Source of the DNA: Trichormus variabilis 0441
GTDB lineage: Bacteria; Cyanobacteriota; Cyanobacteriia; Cyanobacteriales; Nostocaceae
DNA: 64,000 nucleotides
Direction of reading: 5' to 3'
Assembly (NCBI RefSeq): GCF_009856605.1
Contig: NZ_CP047242.1
Location: forward strand, 3,974,001 to 4,038,000
Under the pieces are notes generated by a model. It was not told the origin of the DNA, made no database searches, and saw only the letters and a program-made list of their open reading frames with translations. Shown in pieces: positions 33,842 to 42,398 of this stretch. Within the stretch, counting starts at the first letter, position 1. The number at the start of each line of letters is the position of its first letter. A program made the position numbers and the translations under genes.

Positions 33842-35910
33842 AGCTGACTTCAATTAAACTATGCAATTTTCGCTCCTTTTATGGCAGAACACCAGAGATA
33901 GTTATTGCTGGAGGAGATGTTCTTAACACTACGATTATTCATGGGAATAATGGCTCAGGTAAAACTAGTTTACTGAATGCCTTTACGTGGGTATTATATG
34001 AGAAGTTTAGTGCAGCGTTTGCCTCGATAGAACAACTGGTGAATAAAAGAGCGATCGCTGAAGCTAAACTCGGACAAGCTGTAGAATGTTGGGTAGAGAT
34101 TAACTGGGAACACGAAGGTAAACGCTACAACGTCAAACGCCAATGTAAAGGCTATAAAAATAAAACCGACTTTGCTGTGGGTAAAACAGAATTACTCATG
34201 CAGGTAGCTGGGGATGATGGCAGATGGTATTACCCCAGCCAACAACCAGAAGAAATCATTGGACAGATTTTACCAGTTAGCTTACATCAATATTTTTTCT
34301 TTGACGGCGAACGCATAGAAGAAATCGTGCGTTCTGATAAAAAAGCGGAAATTGCCGAAGCGACTAAAATCTTCTTGGGTGTGGAAGTAATTAACCGTTC
34401 TATCAGACATTTAGGTGAAGCTAAAAAAAGTTTAGAAAATGAGTTAAAAGCAATTGGTGACTCCGAGATTAAACAGCTGTTGCGTGAACAAGAGAAACTA
34501 GAACAGGAAATTGAACGCATTCACACCAGACAAACAGAAATTAAGCAAGAGTTAGAATATCAACAGACCTTTAAGAAAGAAACGGGTAATCGTTTACAAG
34601 AATTAAGTGCAGCCAAGGAACTGCAACAAAGACGACAAGAACTAGAAAATCAAAAAAACTCCAATCAAGAAAGCCTCAGACAAACTAGAGAATCACTAAA
34701 GAAAATTATTTCTGCACGGGGTTACACAGTATTATTATCAGATACTACAGCCCAGTTTCGGACGATTATAAATCAACTTAAGCAACAAGGTGACTTAACC
34801 TCTGGCATTTCACGAGAATTTATTCATGAATTATTAAAGTCCCAACGCTGTATTTGTGGTGCAGAATTACATGAAGGTAATCATGCTCACACAAATGTGA
34901 GTCTCTGGTTAAATCAAGCAGGTTCCTCGGCGGTGGAAGAAACAGCAATTCGCATGAGCGCTCAAGTAGACGAAATTGATAAACAAGCGATCGTATTTTG
35001 GGAAGAAGTTGATAAGGAACAAGCGAGAATCAATCAGTTACGGCAAAATATATCTCAAGTTGAAAACGAATTAGAAACTATTCAAGAACGCTTACGCAAA
35101 GACGCTAACGAAGAAATTAGCAGTTTACAAAAGCGGTTAGATGAGATTGAAAGTAAAATTGATGAATTAAATAGAGAACAAGGTGCAAATCAGCAAGAAA
35201 TTTCTCATGTACAGGCTGATATTGATGCTTTAGTTAAACAAATTGCTAAACAAAAGCTCAATGAAGAAAAGCAGTTATTGGCACAAAGGCGGATTAACGC
35301 TACACAAGACGCAATTGAACGCTTAACAGAAGTCAGAAATCGCCAAGAAAATCAGTTTCGACTGCAATTAGAAAAGCGCTTGCAAGAGATATTTAACTCC
35401 GTATCTTTTACGCCTTATGTACCTAAAATCAGTGATAAATATGAATTGACTCTTGTAGAAAGTACATCAGGAATGGAAGCATCAGTTGCAGCCTCTACTG
35501 GTGAAAACCAAATCCTGAGCTTGTCTTTTATTGCCAGTATTATTGATAAAGTTAGAGATTGGAGCGAAAAACGCAAAATCTTAACAGTACCCGATAGCAG
35601 TACTTTTCCCATCGTCATGGATTCCCCATTTGGAAGTTTAGATGAAACCTATCGCCGACGCATTGCTCAAACATTACCGGAGTTAGCTAATCAGTTAATA
35701 GTGTTAGTCACAAAAACTCAATGGCGGGGAGAAGTGGAAACAGAGATGACAGATAGAATTGGTAGGGAATATGTGCTGACTTACTACTCTTCTAAGCCAG
35801 ATTGTGAACAAGATTATATTGAATTGGGTGGGGGAAGATATCCTTTGGTGAAACAAAGCCCGAATGAATTTGAATATACCGAGGTGATAGTGGTAGAGAG
35901 GGAGTGGTGA
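33838..35910 (+). CDS. DndD-like SMC/Rad50-type ATPase (second copy in the island)
   Basis: 690 residues. The N-terminus is MKLTSIKLCNFRSFYG with Walker A HGNNGSGKTSLLNAF (about 40-54). A long coiled coil (about 195-560) is interrupted near 335-345 by a Cys pair (RCICGAELHEG) that resembles a zinc hook. The ABC signature is STGENQILSLSF (about 555) and Walker B is VMDSPFGSLDETYR (about 595). It is related to but distinct from the DndD at 44218. It is coupled to the 57-aa gene and lies downstream of the DEAH helicase, so helicase, small protein and ATPase may form the restriction arm of the phosphorothioation system. This is inference from context. Confidence 0.8.
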   Translation: MKLTSIKLCNFRSFYGRTPEIVIAGGDVLNTTIIHGNNGSGKTSLLNAFTWVLYEKFSAAFASIEQLVNKRAIAEAKLGQAVECWVEINWEHEGKRYNVKRQCKGYKNKTDFAVGKTELLMQVAGDDGRWYYPSQQPEEIIGQILPVSLHQYFFFDGERIEEIVRSDKKAEIAEATKIFLGVEVINRSIRHLGEAKKSLENELKAIGDSEIKQLLREQEKLEQEIERIHTRQTEIKQELEYQQTFKKETGNRLQELSAAKELQQRRQELENQKNSNQESLRQTRESLKKIISARGYTVLLSDTTAQFRTIINQLKQQGDLTSGISREFIHELLKSQRCICGAELHEGNHAHTNVSLWLNQAGSSAVEETAIRMSAQVDEIDKQAIVFWEEVDKEQARINQLRQNISQVENELETIQERLRKDANEEISSLQKRLDEIESKIDELNREQGANQQEISHVQADIDALVKQIAKQKLNEEKQLLAQRRINATQDAIERLTEVRNRQENQFRLQLEKRLQEIFNSVSFTPYVPKISDKYELTLVESTSGMEASVAASTGENQILSLSFIASIIDKVRDWSEKRKILTVPDSSTFPIVMDSPFGSLDETYRRRIAQTLPELANQLIVLVTKTQWRGEVETEMTDRIGREYVLTYYSSKPDCEQDYIELGGGRYPLVKQSPNEFEYTEVIVVEREW

Positions 35911-35993
35911 TATTCGCAGATAAAACATACATAAATTTGAGAGGTTATTTATAGCGATTCCTCGTGAAGTTGGGTGCAGAATTAATGTTTTTA

Positions 35994-36040
35994 AACGCAG
36001 AGGGGCGCGGAGGGAAACGCGGAGGGGCGCGGAGAGTTTT
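35994..36040. repeat. Short tandem repeat of the Nostoc type
   Basis: Repeated CGCGGAGG / ACGCAGAGGGGCGCGGAG units ahead of the Uma2 start codon. This is a familiar dispersed short repeat of Nostocales genomes, probably untranslated. Confidence 0.6.
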
Positions 36041-36071
36041 TATTAGTGCAGTTGAGAAAAAGGAGTTGGTT

Positions 36072-36638
36072 ATGGTTGCAAGTCCAGACCGGAATTATAT
36101 GTCTCCTCAAGAATATCTGGAATGGGAAGAACGCCAAGATATTAAATATGAGTATGTCAATGGTGAAGTTTTTGCCATGACTGGGGGAACTCTTCCTCAT
36201 ACTACTATTGCTTTAAACTTAGCATCAGCATTAAAAAGCCATGTACGCGGTGGTTACTGTCGTGCTTTTATGTCTGACGCGAAAGTAGCAGTATCTGAGG
36301 GTATGTCGTTTCATTACCCTGATGTTGTTGTGAGTTGTGATGAAAGAGATAGACAAGCCATTAAATTTCTTCAGTATCCTTGTCTAATTGTCGAAGTTTT
36401 ATCTCCAAGTACAGAAGCTTATGACCGAGGTGCTAAATTTAAGCAATATCGCCGCATTCAAACCCTAAAAGAATATGTCCTAATTGATGCAGAAAAAATC
36501 AATTTAGATTGTTTTCGGTTAAATAAAAACTGTATTTGGGAGTTGTATTCTTACGAAGAGGGAAACGAGGTTTATTTGCAGAGTGTTGATTTTCGATTTC
36601 CCATATCTCTGGTTTATGAGGATGTGTTTTTGGGTTAA
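36072..36638 (+). CDS. Uma2-family endonuclease-fold protein
   Basis: 188 residues from the ATG at 36072 (MVASPDRNYMSPQEYLEWEE). This start is preferred over a GTG at 35964 that would translate the tandem repeat. PD-(D/E)xK-like residues are in YPDVVVSCDE (about 78) and CLIVEVLSPSTEAYDRGAKF (about 97-116), with YVNGEVFAM near the N-terminus. Uma2 (DUF820) genes are massively amplified in cyanobacteria. Their substrate is unknown, and location here does not by itself tie it to the Dnd system. Confidence 0.82.
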   Translation: MVASPDRNYMSPQEYLEWEERQDIKYEYVNGEVFAMTGGTLPHTTIALNLASALKSHVRGGYCRAFMSDAKVAVSEGMSFHYPDVVVSCDERDRQAIKFLQYPCLIVEVLSPSTEAYDRGAKFKQYRRIQTLKEYVLIDAEKINLDCFRLNKNCIWELYSYEEGNEVYLQSVDFRFPISLVYEDVFLG

Positions 36639-36703
36639 CTTTCACGCAGAAACGAGGAGTGATTGTTAAATTAAAATTATCTGCACTTCTTATTAGGTGG
36701 TTC

Positions 36704-37256
36704 ATGAATATCAAAACTGAGGCGACTATTGAAGATTTGTACAGATTGCCTAACAATTGTAAAGCGGAAATTGTCAATGGAAAATTAGTGCTGATGTCTC
36801 CAACTGGATTTTTACCAGGACGTGCTGGGGGTGAAATTTATGCAAGTCTGCGGGACTATGAACGTCTGACAAAAAGCGGTTATGCTTTGCCTGACAATGT
36901 TGGCTTCCTGATTAATCTTCCTCATCGACGTTCATTAAGTCCTGATGCTGCATTTTATCGTGGACAACCTACAGGTGGAAAGTTTCTGAATGGTGCGCCT
37001 GTGTTCGCGGTTGAAGTGAGAAGTGAAAATGATTATGGGGATAAAGCCGAGGAAGAAATGGCAAAAAAAACGTCGTGATTATTTTGCGGCTGGTACTTTG
37101 GTAGTGTGGGACGTAGATGTACTCAAGGAGGAAGTGATTAGAGTGTATCGTGCTGACAACCCAGAACAAATGCAGGTTGATCACCGTGGTGAAGTAGCAG
37201 AAGCTGAACCTGCATTACCAGGATGGTTTATGCCAGTAGATAATTTGTTTATGTAG
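36704..37256 (+). pseudogene. Uma2-family gene split by a frameshift in an A8 run
   Basis: The first part (from ATG 36704, MNIKTEATIEDLYRLPNN) reads through SLSPDAAFYRGQPTGG and FAVEVRSENDYGDKAEEEMA, then KKTS and stop. The other frame continues correctly with KKRRDYFAAGTLVVWDVDVL to GWFMPVDNLFM. The switch occurs at GC followed by eight A (37063-37070). One A too many explains the break. Polymerase slippage on A8 could make some full-length product, or it is a young pseudogene. A sequencing error in the homopolymer is also possible. Confidence 0.8.
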
Positions 37257-37364
37257 ACAGTGTGGGCGTAGACGCAACCCATCGCTCTTTTACTTGGTAT
37301 AAAATTATAAGAAGTGACACTTGTACCTTTCCGTTAAAATAGCAACAAAGTAGATATTCAAGTC

Positions 37365-37826
37365 ATGGCTGCAAACAGAATCAGGGTTGCTAAAGATAAG
37401 GCTGAGTTGGTGAAATCGCTTTTAGCATCAAAAGACACAACCGGGCCTTTTCAAACTTATGTAGAAGTCATTGTTTTTGCAGCCGCATTAGGCGCAAAGC
37501 ATAAGAAGCGAGTTCCTTTAGAAGTAATTTCTAAAGATTTATCTCCATTACGGCAGGATTATTTTACCAGTAGCTTTGCGCTGTTGATTAATTTATTGTC
37601 CATCACTGAAGCAAAAGACATTAAAATTCTTGATAATGATGATATGGCTGACGAGCAACGTATCCATATTCTTGAAGAATATGCTAATGGTGGGCTGGAA
37701 ATTATACAAAATGAACTTCGTGGAGCAGTAGATTATTGTGAGCGACTGCTGTTAATTCTTAGTTTTGAAAGATTTAATAATGAGGGCGAAGGAGAGGAAT
37801 TTAATCTCAGTAAATTTCTCTCCTAA
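37365..37826 (+). CDS. Dnd-system-associated protein (dnd_assoc_4 type)
   Basis: 153 residues. The N-terminus RIRVAKDKAELVKSLLAS, followed by GPFQTYVEVIVFAAALGAKH and KKRVPLEVIS, is the pattern I recall for Dnd system-associated protein 4. The C-terminal half is helical (IHILEEYANGGLEIIQNELR). The molecular role is unknown. It lies convergent to the DGQHR gene in the phosphorothioation island, which supports the assignment. Confidence 0.72.
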   Translation: MAANRIRVAKDKAELVKSLLASKDTTGPFQTYVEVIVFAAALGAKHKKRVPLEVISKDLSPLRQDYFTSSFALLINLLSITEAKDIKILDNDDMADEQRIHILEEYANGGLEIIQNELRGAVDYCERLLLILSFERFNNEGEGEEFNLSKFLS

Positions 37827-37881
37827 ATTATTTTACATAGAAAGCCTTAAAAAGCTAATTTTAGTAGACTTTATATTCTTT

Positions 37882-39876
37882 TTAAGAATCAATTTCATCA
37901 TCTGCTTCTGATTCTTGCTGAAATGAACGTTGGTCTTTTAATTCTGGTAAACCAGCAGCAAGTATAGCAGAAAATCTATCACGAACCATATCTTCTTTTT
38001 GCTCTTTCTTCATTTTTTCGTGTTCTCTACCATAAAAGGTAACAACATCAAAACCCTTATATAATGTTCTATGAGCATCAGTACAACCAGGCCATTGAGC
38101 TTTGTTTGTCTCTGCACCAAAAAAGTTTAGTAGCTTGCGTCTCGATAAAAATTGATAACCATTGGCAATGTCAAGTTCCGTTTTTCGAGAACCGAAGTAC
38201 CACAAGGATAATAAGGAAAATATTCTATCTTCTACTGCTTTATTAACTTTGATTTTTTCGTTTCCAGGGTTTGTGGCTATAAATGTCCATAGACGAAATG
38301 GATAATCTGGCAAGTTAGCATCAACTCTAAGAATATTTTTATCATATAACCTATCTAAAAATTTCAAAACATCATTAATATCACCTAAGTTTGTATCTTT
38401 ACATTTATAGTCAAATTCTACTATTTTTCCTAAACGAATCATTGCCTTTTGAAATATAGCCTTAAAAGCCCATTGATTGTCTTTAATACTAGCAATATAA
38501 TCTTGATGAGCTAGTATTTCTCGTTTATTCCAATCGCCATCTCTAGCAATCTCCTGCTCCCTAATGATACCTTTATGTTTACTGGTTTGAGCTTGAAACC
38601 TACCAAAAGTTCCCTCAATTAAATTATGCTCTCGCGCATATTTGAGTACTTCTCGATATGGTTTAAAATCTAGTAGAAGTTTAAGCATCCAGGGGCGAAA
38701 ATTTACTTTAAAGCCTTCTATTGCTGAATTAAGATAATTCTCTGGTATTCTTGTAAATGGTGTAACAGGTTCTCCATCTTCATCACAATAATCTTCCATA
38801 TAATATTCTCGGAGAGAACGTCCTTCATAATGAATCTCTCTATCATCAATACCAAGTGCAGAATCAATACTGTCAATGAAATCGAATACCTGCTTTTTTT
38901 CCATTGGATCGCGTGGTGGCTTTAAATCCAATATCGCCGAAACTAACAAATCCAAATGAACCAACGAATTTAAGTAGTAGGAACTATCAAATCGATTTAA
39001 ATTTTCTTGCCAGCGAACGAGAGACAGAGGCAGCCTATCTTTCGCATCCTGAGCAGTACTTTTTGTTAGTAATGTTCTTACACATTGTGCACTAAGACTT
39101 TTGTCATCTAGAATCAGCTCTCTAGCCTTATCCACTGTCTTAGCATTTTTGTTTAAATCGGTAAATAATTCACGAGCAATTCCTCGAATGGAATAGTCCC
39201 CTTCACTTTGAACGTTTTGGAAACCAGCATCAGAATGAAGCAAAACGAACAATACCGGAATTTTGGTTTGTTGTTCAACAGTACGGAGAGTACCACCACG
39301 AAACTTTTGATCTTCACGGAAAGTACGAAGTGCCCAAAGACGATGTTGTCCATCTACAGCTACTGCCAATACTCGATCTTCATCCCATCGGAGTCTAGCA
39401 GAGAGTCCGAAAGAAAGGAATTGGACACCACCAAAGTTAGCAATCTTTGTTTGTGGGTTATTCCATTGTGCATCATCAGGATCAGTACCATCCCAAGGGA
39501 TAGGAGGCGGCTCGATATTTATGGAATCATCGAAATTATCTTGGATTTTACCATCTGCGCCCTTCGGCATTAATACAATAGTAATTGCATTAAAAAACTT
39601 AAGCTTTTTTGGATCTAAAAGGTAGCCTTTAACAATCTCGTCTTCTACTCTCTTTTCATCTATTTCTCGTTGGAAAAGCTCTTTCAGAGACCATTTTGTG
39701 TATAAAGAAGCAGGAATTTGTTCGGCTATCTTTAGTTCATCAATAGCCCGATTAATTTCAACTAATGAAAGAAAATAGGGAAGCGCTATACCTTCTGATA
39801 ATGTGTAGTTACCTGTTAAACCATAAAGAGGTTTATTGAATCGGGCTTTTCCTTCATTTTTTGAAAATATCAACAT
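37882..39876 (-). CDS. Second DGQHR-domain protein, 664 aa
   Basis: The DGQHR signature is in AVAVDGQHRLWALRTF (about 171-186), the hallmark of DndB-related proteins with a ParB/Srx-like fold. The N-terminal region (about 1-60) and the long helical C-terminal half have no motif I recognise. It ends QQESEADDEIDS. It begins 5 bp after the stop of the GIY-YIG gene, in the order dndB-like, GIY-YIG, DGQHR, so the three are probably one operon divergent from dndCDE. It may recognise modified DNA or regulate the nuclease. The function is not established. Confidence 0.75.
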   Translation of the reverse strand: MLIFSKNEGKARFNKPLYGLTGNYTLSEGIALPYFLSLVEINRAIDELKIAEQIPASLYTKWSLKELFQREIDEKRVEDEIVKGYLLDPKKLKFFNAITIVLMPKGADGKIQDNFDDSINIEPPPIPWDGTDPDDAQWNNPQTKIANFGGVQFLSFGLSARLRWDEDRVLAVAVDGQHRLWALRTFREDQKFRGGTLRTVEQQTKIPVLFVLLHSDAGFQNVQSEGDYSIRGIARELFTDLNKNAKTVDKARELILDDKSLSAQCVRTLLTKSTAQDAKDRLPLSLVRWQENLNRFDSSYYLNSLVHLDLLVSAILDLKPPRDPMEKKQVFDFIDSIDSALGIDDREIHYEGRSLREYYMEDYCDEDGEPVTPFTRIPENYLNSAIEGFKVNFRPWMLKLLLDFKPYREVLKYAREHNLIEGTFGRFQAQTSKHKGIIREQEIARDGDWNKREILAHQDYIASIKDNQWAFKAIFQKAMIRLGKIVEFDYKCKDTNLGDINDVLKFLDRLYDKNILRVDANLPDYPFRLWTFIATNPGNEKIKVNKAVEDRIFSLLSLWYFGSRKTELDIANGYQFLSRRKLLNFFGAETNKAQWPGCTDAHRTLYKGFDVVTFYGREHEKMKKEQKEDMVRDRFSAILAAGLPELKDQRSFQQESEADDEIDS

Positions 39877-39881
39877 ATTTG

Positions 39882-40568
39882 TTACCCATACCTAAGAGTA
39901 AATGATGGAAGAAATAGTCTAGATAATATATCTTCAACTAGTTTTTCTGTAGCAAGTTCAGAGTATTCAGACTCTTCAGTAAATTCATTCTCTAAGTCGT
40001 TGTTTTCATTCAGATTATTTGGAACACTACTTGAAGTGCTATATGATGTGTGAATGATTAAAAGTCTACATTTATTAATGTTATGTCCAGCAGTAGCTAG
40101 ACGTTCACGTAAAATGCTACCTTCACTAAGATGACTACGAATTCGAGAGTAGAAATTATTTGCTTTTCCTATATATAGTGGCTGCTGAAATATCAGTGAA
40201 TTCCTTAAAAGGATAAAAAGCATTTCCCGAAAGGAAGAATCAATCGCTAACTCTTTAAGTAAAGACTCTTTAGAAAAGCAAGTGTCTGGTTCTAGTTTGA
40301 TTTTATGTATAGGCGGAAGTCTTGTTTCTCTTGAAGCCGAATGCTCCTTATTAAGTTCTTTAAGAATATAGTTAACGAAGATGTCAGGATCGTTTACTGC
40401 ATTCGGTTCAATCTCAAAACGACGATACCAAGCATACACACCACCAATATTATTTGGGATGCGACTTAGAATAGAAACATTTCCGCGCATCTGCGCTAAA
40501 TCGTACAAAACAACATTTTCACTCAGATGATGCACAGCAGTATCGCCGTGTAACCATGCCACAAACAA
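39882..40568 (-). CDS. GIY-YIG nuclease-like protein in the Dnd operon
   Basis: 228 residues. GGVYAWYRRF (about 42-51) supplies the GIY-like strand and QQPLYIGKANNFYSRIRSHL (about 129-148) the YIG strand with the conserved Arg and His. A Glu in the C-terminal helix (ELATEKLVEDIL, about 205) could be the metal ligand. The N-terminus MFVAWLHGDTAVHH is unusual. Set between two DGQHR genes, it is a candidate restriction nuclease or phosphorothioate-reading component. GIY-YIG enzymes also act in repair, so restriction is inference. Confidence 0.7.
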   Translation of the reverse strand: MFVAWLHGDTAVHHLSENVVLYDLAQMRGNVSILSRIPNNIGGVYAWYRRFEIEPNAVNDPDIFVNYILKELNKEHSASRETRLPPIHKIKLEPDTCFSKESLLKELAIDSSFREMLFILLRNSLIFQQPLYIGKANNFYSRIRSHLSEGSILRERLATAGHNINKCRLLIIHTSYSTSSSVPNNLNENNDLENEFTEESEYSELATEKLVEDILSRLFLPSFTLRYG

Positions 40569-40642
40569 GACTCCTTTTATACTTTCATGTATCAGTGTAA
40601 CAGAAAAATTTCATAGATGTGAGAAAATTAAAATATTTATCG

Positions 40643-42241
40643 TTAGAGAGTAGCTGGAAGTCCTACTTCTTTTGGTTCAACAAACTCACCATCAAACCCA
40701 ATTGTTTTATTTTCTACAGTCCTAGCATTAGCCAAAGCTTTACGGAGTTCAGCACGTTCCATAGAATCTTGAATTCCGCCAAGGATATAAATTAATAACT
40801 TCGTCGCTAATTCCTTTCCTGAAACCTGCACTCGCTTTTTATTAGGGTCATACAATACTCCATACCACAGAGATTGAGGGTATTCCATACCAGTAAAACC
40901 CCCTTGTTGGTCAAACTTGCGTAACTTCTTAAAAATGCTGGCTACAGACAAACCTTTTTTAAAAACTAAAAATCCTAAAGCTTGCGCCAAAGCCACTTGT
41001 GCTACAGGACGAAAAAGTATGTTTGCTTCACCGCCTCCTTTTTCAAAACTGAAACGTCGTAAGATAGGTGTATCTTCATGTTCCAAAATTTTATAACTAG
41101 GTAAGCTTGCCAAGTTATCAAAGAGTTTGGTGAATTCTGCAATTCCCTCTTCAATTTCTTCATCTTCTGGACGCATGGGAATTAAACCTTTCTCAAAAGG
41201 TTTCCAATGCGGGAATTTTTGACCCAAGTATCTTTCTGACATATCTTGCAATGCTTGCAAAGTTGTCAAAACTGTAGAATTTGCTGCGACTGTTGCACTA
41301 TTCCAATTAACGCGGGGCTTACGATTTGGTTTTTGTTCTAAAAGCGGATGAGTAACTGCAATTTTTCGCGCCACAATTGCAAAACCATCATCTTCATTTA
41401 ACTGCGCCAACTGACCTTTAGTTAACGGTGCAGCCATCAAGTTCACATGAACAAAAATTGACCTCACCCGTCGTCTTGCTTCGGTGCGAGTCTCTCCAAC
41501 ATTCACCGCACAAATGAACTCAATACCTATTTTTTCTTTGGGTAAGCTTTGTAAATAATCGGGGTCTACTTGATACTGCTCTAGCAAATCTGAGACCGTA
41601 ATAAAACTATCATCAGCAGTTTTATCCTTTTTATATCGTTGGAGTTTGCCAGTTTTGATTAACTCTATCAACCCCTGCACTCCCATCAGCCGATGTTGTC
41701 CATCTAATGCGTAAATGCTGACGTTATCCTCAGACACATTAAGCAAGCCGACCTTACCATCTTGATCTAGGGGTGTAAAATCAGTAGTAGATTTTCTCGC
41801 ACGTCCTTCACTATCCCATTCATCAGCTTTGTGCTTATCTACCCAAGACTGATTAATTACCACTAGGACTGGTGGAAACTTATGATTTTTTCTAGCTGCT
41901 AAATACTGAACAAGGGGTGCTTGACGTGACCAGTCAAGGGGACGCTGTTGAATTTCTTCAATACTATCTGCGTCAATTTCGATGTTATCAGTCTCTGCAT
42001 TATACTTTTTTTGCAGCAGAGGTAAACCAGAGGCAAACTGAACCCTACCTGCAAACCATTCCAGAGTGACAGACCCTACATAAGTTTCTACACCACCCAT
42101 CTCAGTTTTTTGAACGAGAATTTGGTCTTTTTTTCCTAAAAATTTCTCTAAAAGAGAAGATAGTAGCTGTTTTTCCTGGATTTCTTGCTCTAGGTAGTCT
42201 TTAGCAATATCAGCAGTCAGATCAGATGTAGTATCTCTCAT
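40643..42241 (-). CDS. dndB: DndB-like DGQHR protein
   Basis: 532 residues with YALDGQHRLMGVQGL (about 175-189). DndB proteins regulate phosphorothioation and in at least one enterobacterium repress the dnd operon. It is divergent from dndC with 157 bp between starts, and that gap holds inverted and direct repeats. Unusual for dndB, it is the first gene of a separate minus-strand operon with a GIY-YIG gene and a larger DGQHR paralogue, rather than lying in dndBCDE. It is longer than many enterobacterial DndB proteins. Confidence 0.82.
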   Translation of the reverse strand: MRDTTSDLTADIAKDYLEQEIQEKQLLSSLLEKFLGKKDQILVQKTEMGGVETYVGSVTLEWFAGRVQFASGLPLLQKKYNAETDNIEIDADSIEEIQQRPLDWSRQAPLVQYLAARKNHKFPPVLVVINQSWVDKHKADEWDSEGRARKSTTDFTPLDQDGKVGLLNVSEDNVSIYALDGQHRLMGVQGLIELIKTGKLQRYKKDKTADDSFITVSDLLEQYQVDPDYLQSLPKEKIGIEFICAVNVGETRTEARRRVRSIFVHVNLMAAPLTKGQLAQLNEDDGFAIVARKIAVTHPLLEQKPNRKPRVNWNSATVAANSTVLTTLQALQDMSERYLGQKFPHWKPFEKGLIPMRPEDEEIEEGIAEFTKLFDNLASLPSYKILEHEDTPILRRFSFEKGGGEANILFRPVAQVALAQALGFLVFKKGLSVASIFKKLRKFDQQGGFTGMEYPQSLWYGVLYDPNKKRVQVSGKELATKLLIYILGGIQDSMERAELRKALANARTVENKTIGFDGEFVEPKEVGLPATL

Positions 42242-42247
42242 AATTAA

Positions 42248-42329
42248 TTTTTAAAAACTTAGTCCCCTAATGTAGCTATCTTGTCCAAAAAGTTAGATAC
42301 TAATAAATTAGTTTTTAAAAACTTTTTGG
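42248..42329. promoter_or_regulatory. Repeats in the dndB-dndC divergent promoter region
   Basis: CCAAAAAGTT (42285-42294) and AACTTTTTGG (42320-42329) form a perfect 10-bp inverted repeat. TTTTTAAAAACTT occurs directly repeated at 42248-42260 and 42312-42324, once close to each gene. This is a candidate operator for DndB-type autoregulation. Confidence 0.5.
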
Positions 42330-42398
42330 CAACCCGCGCATTCCATACGCTGGGGTTAAAAAAAGCGGTAACGCCCAAATGTCCAGAGGTAGGAAGCA

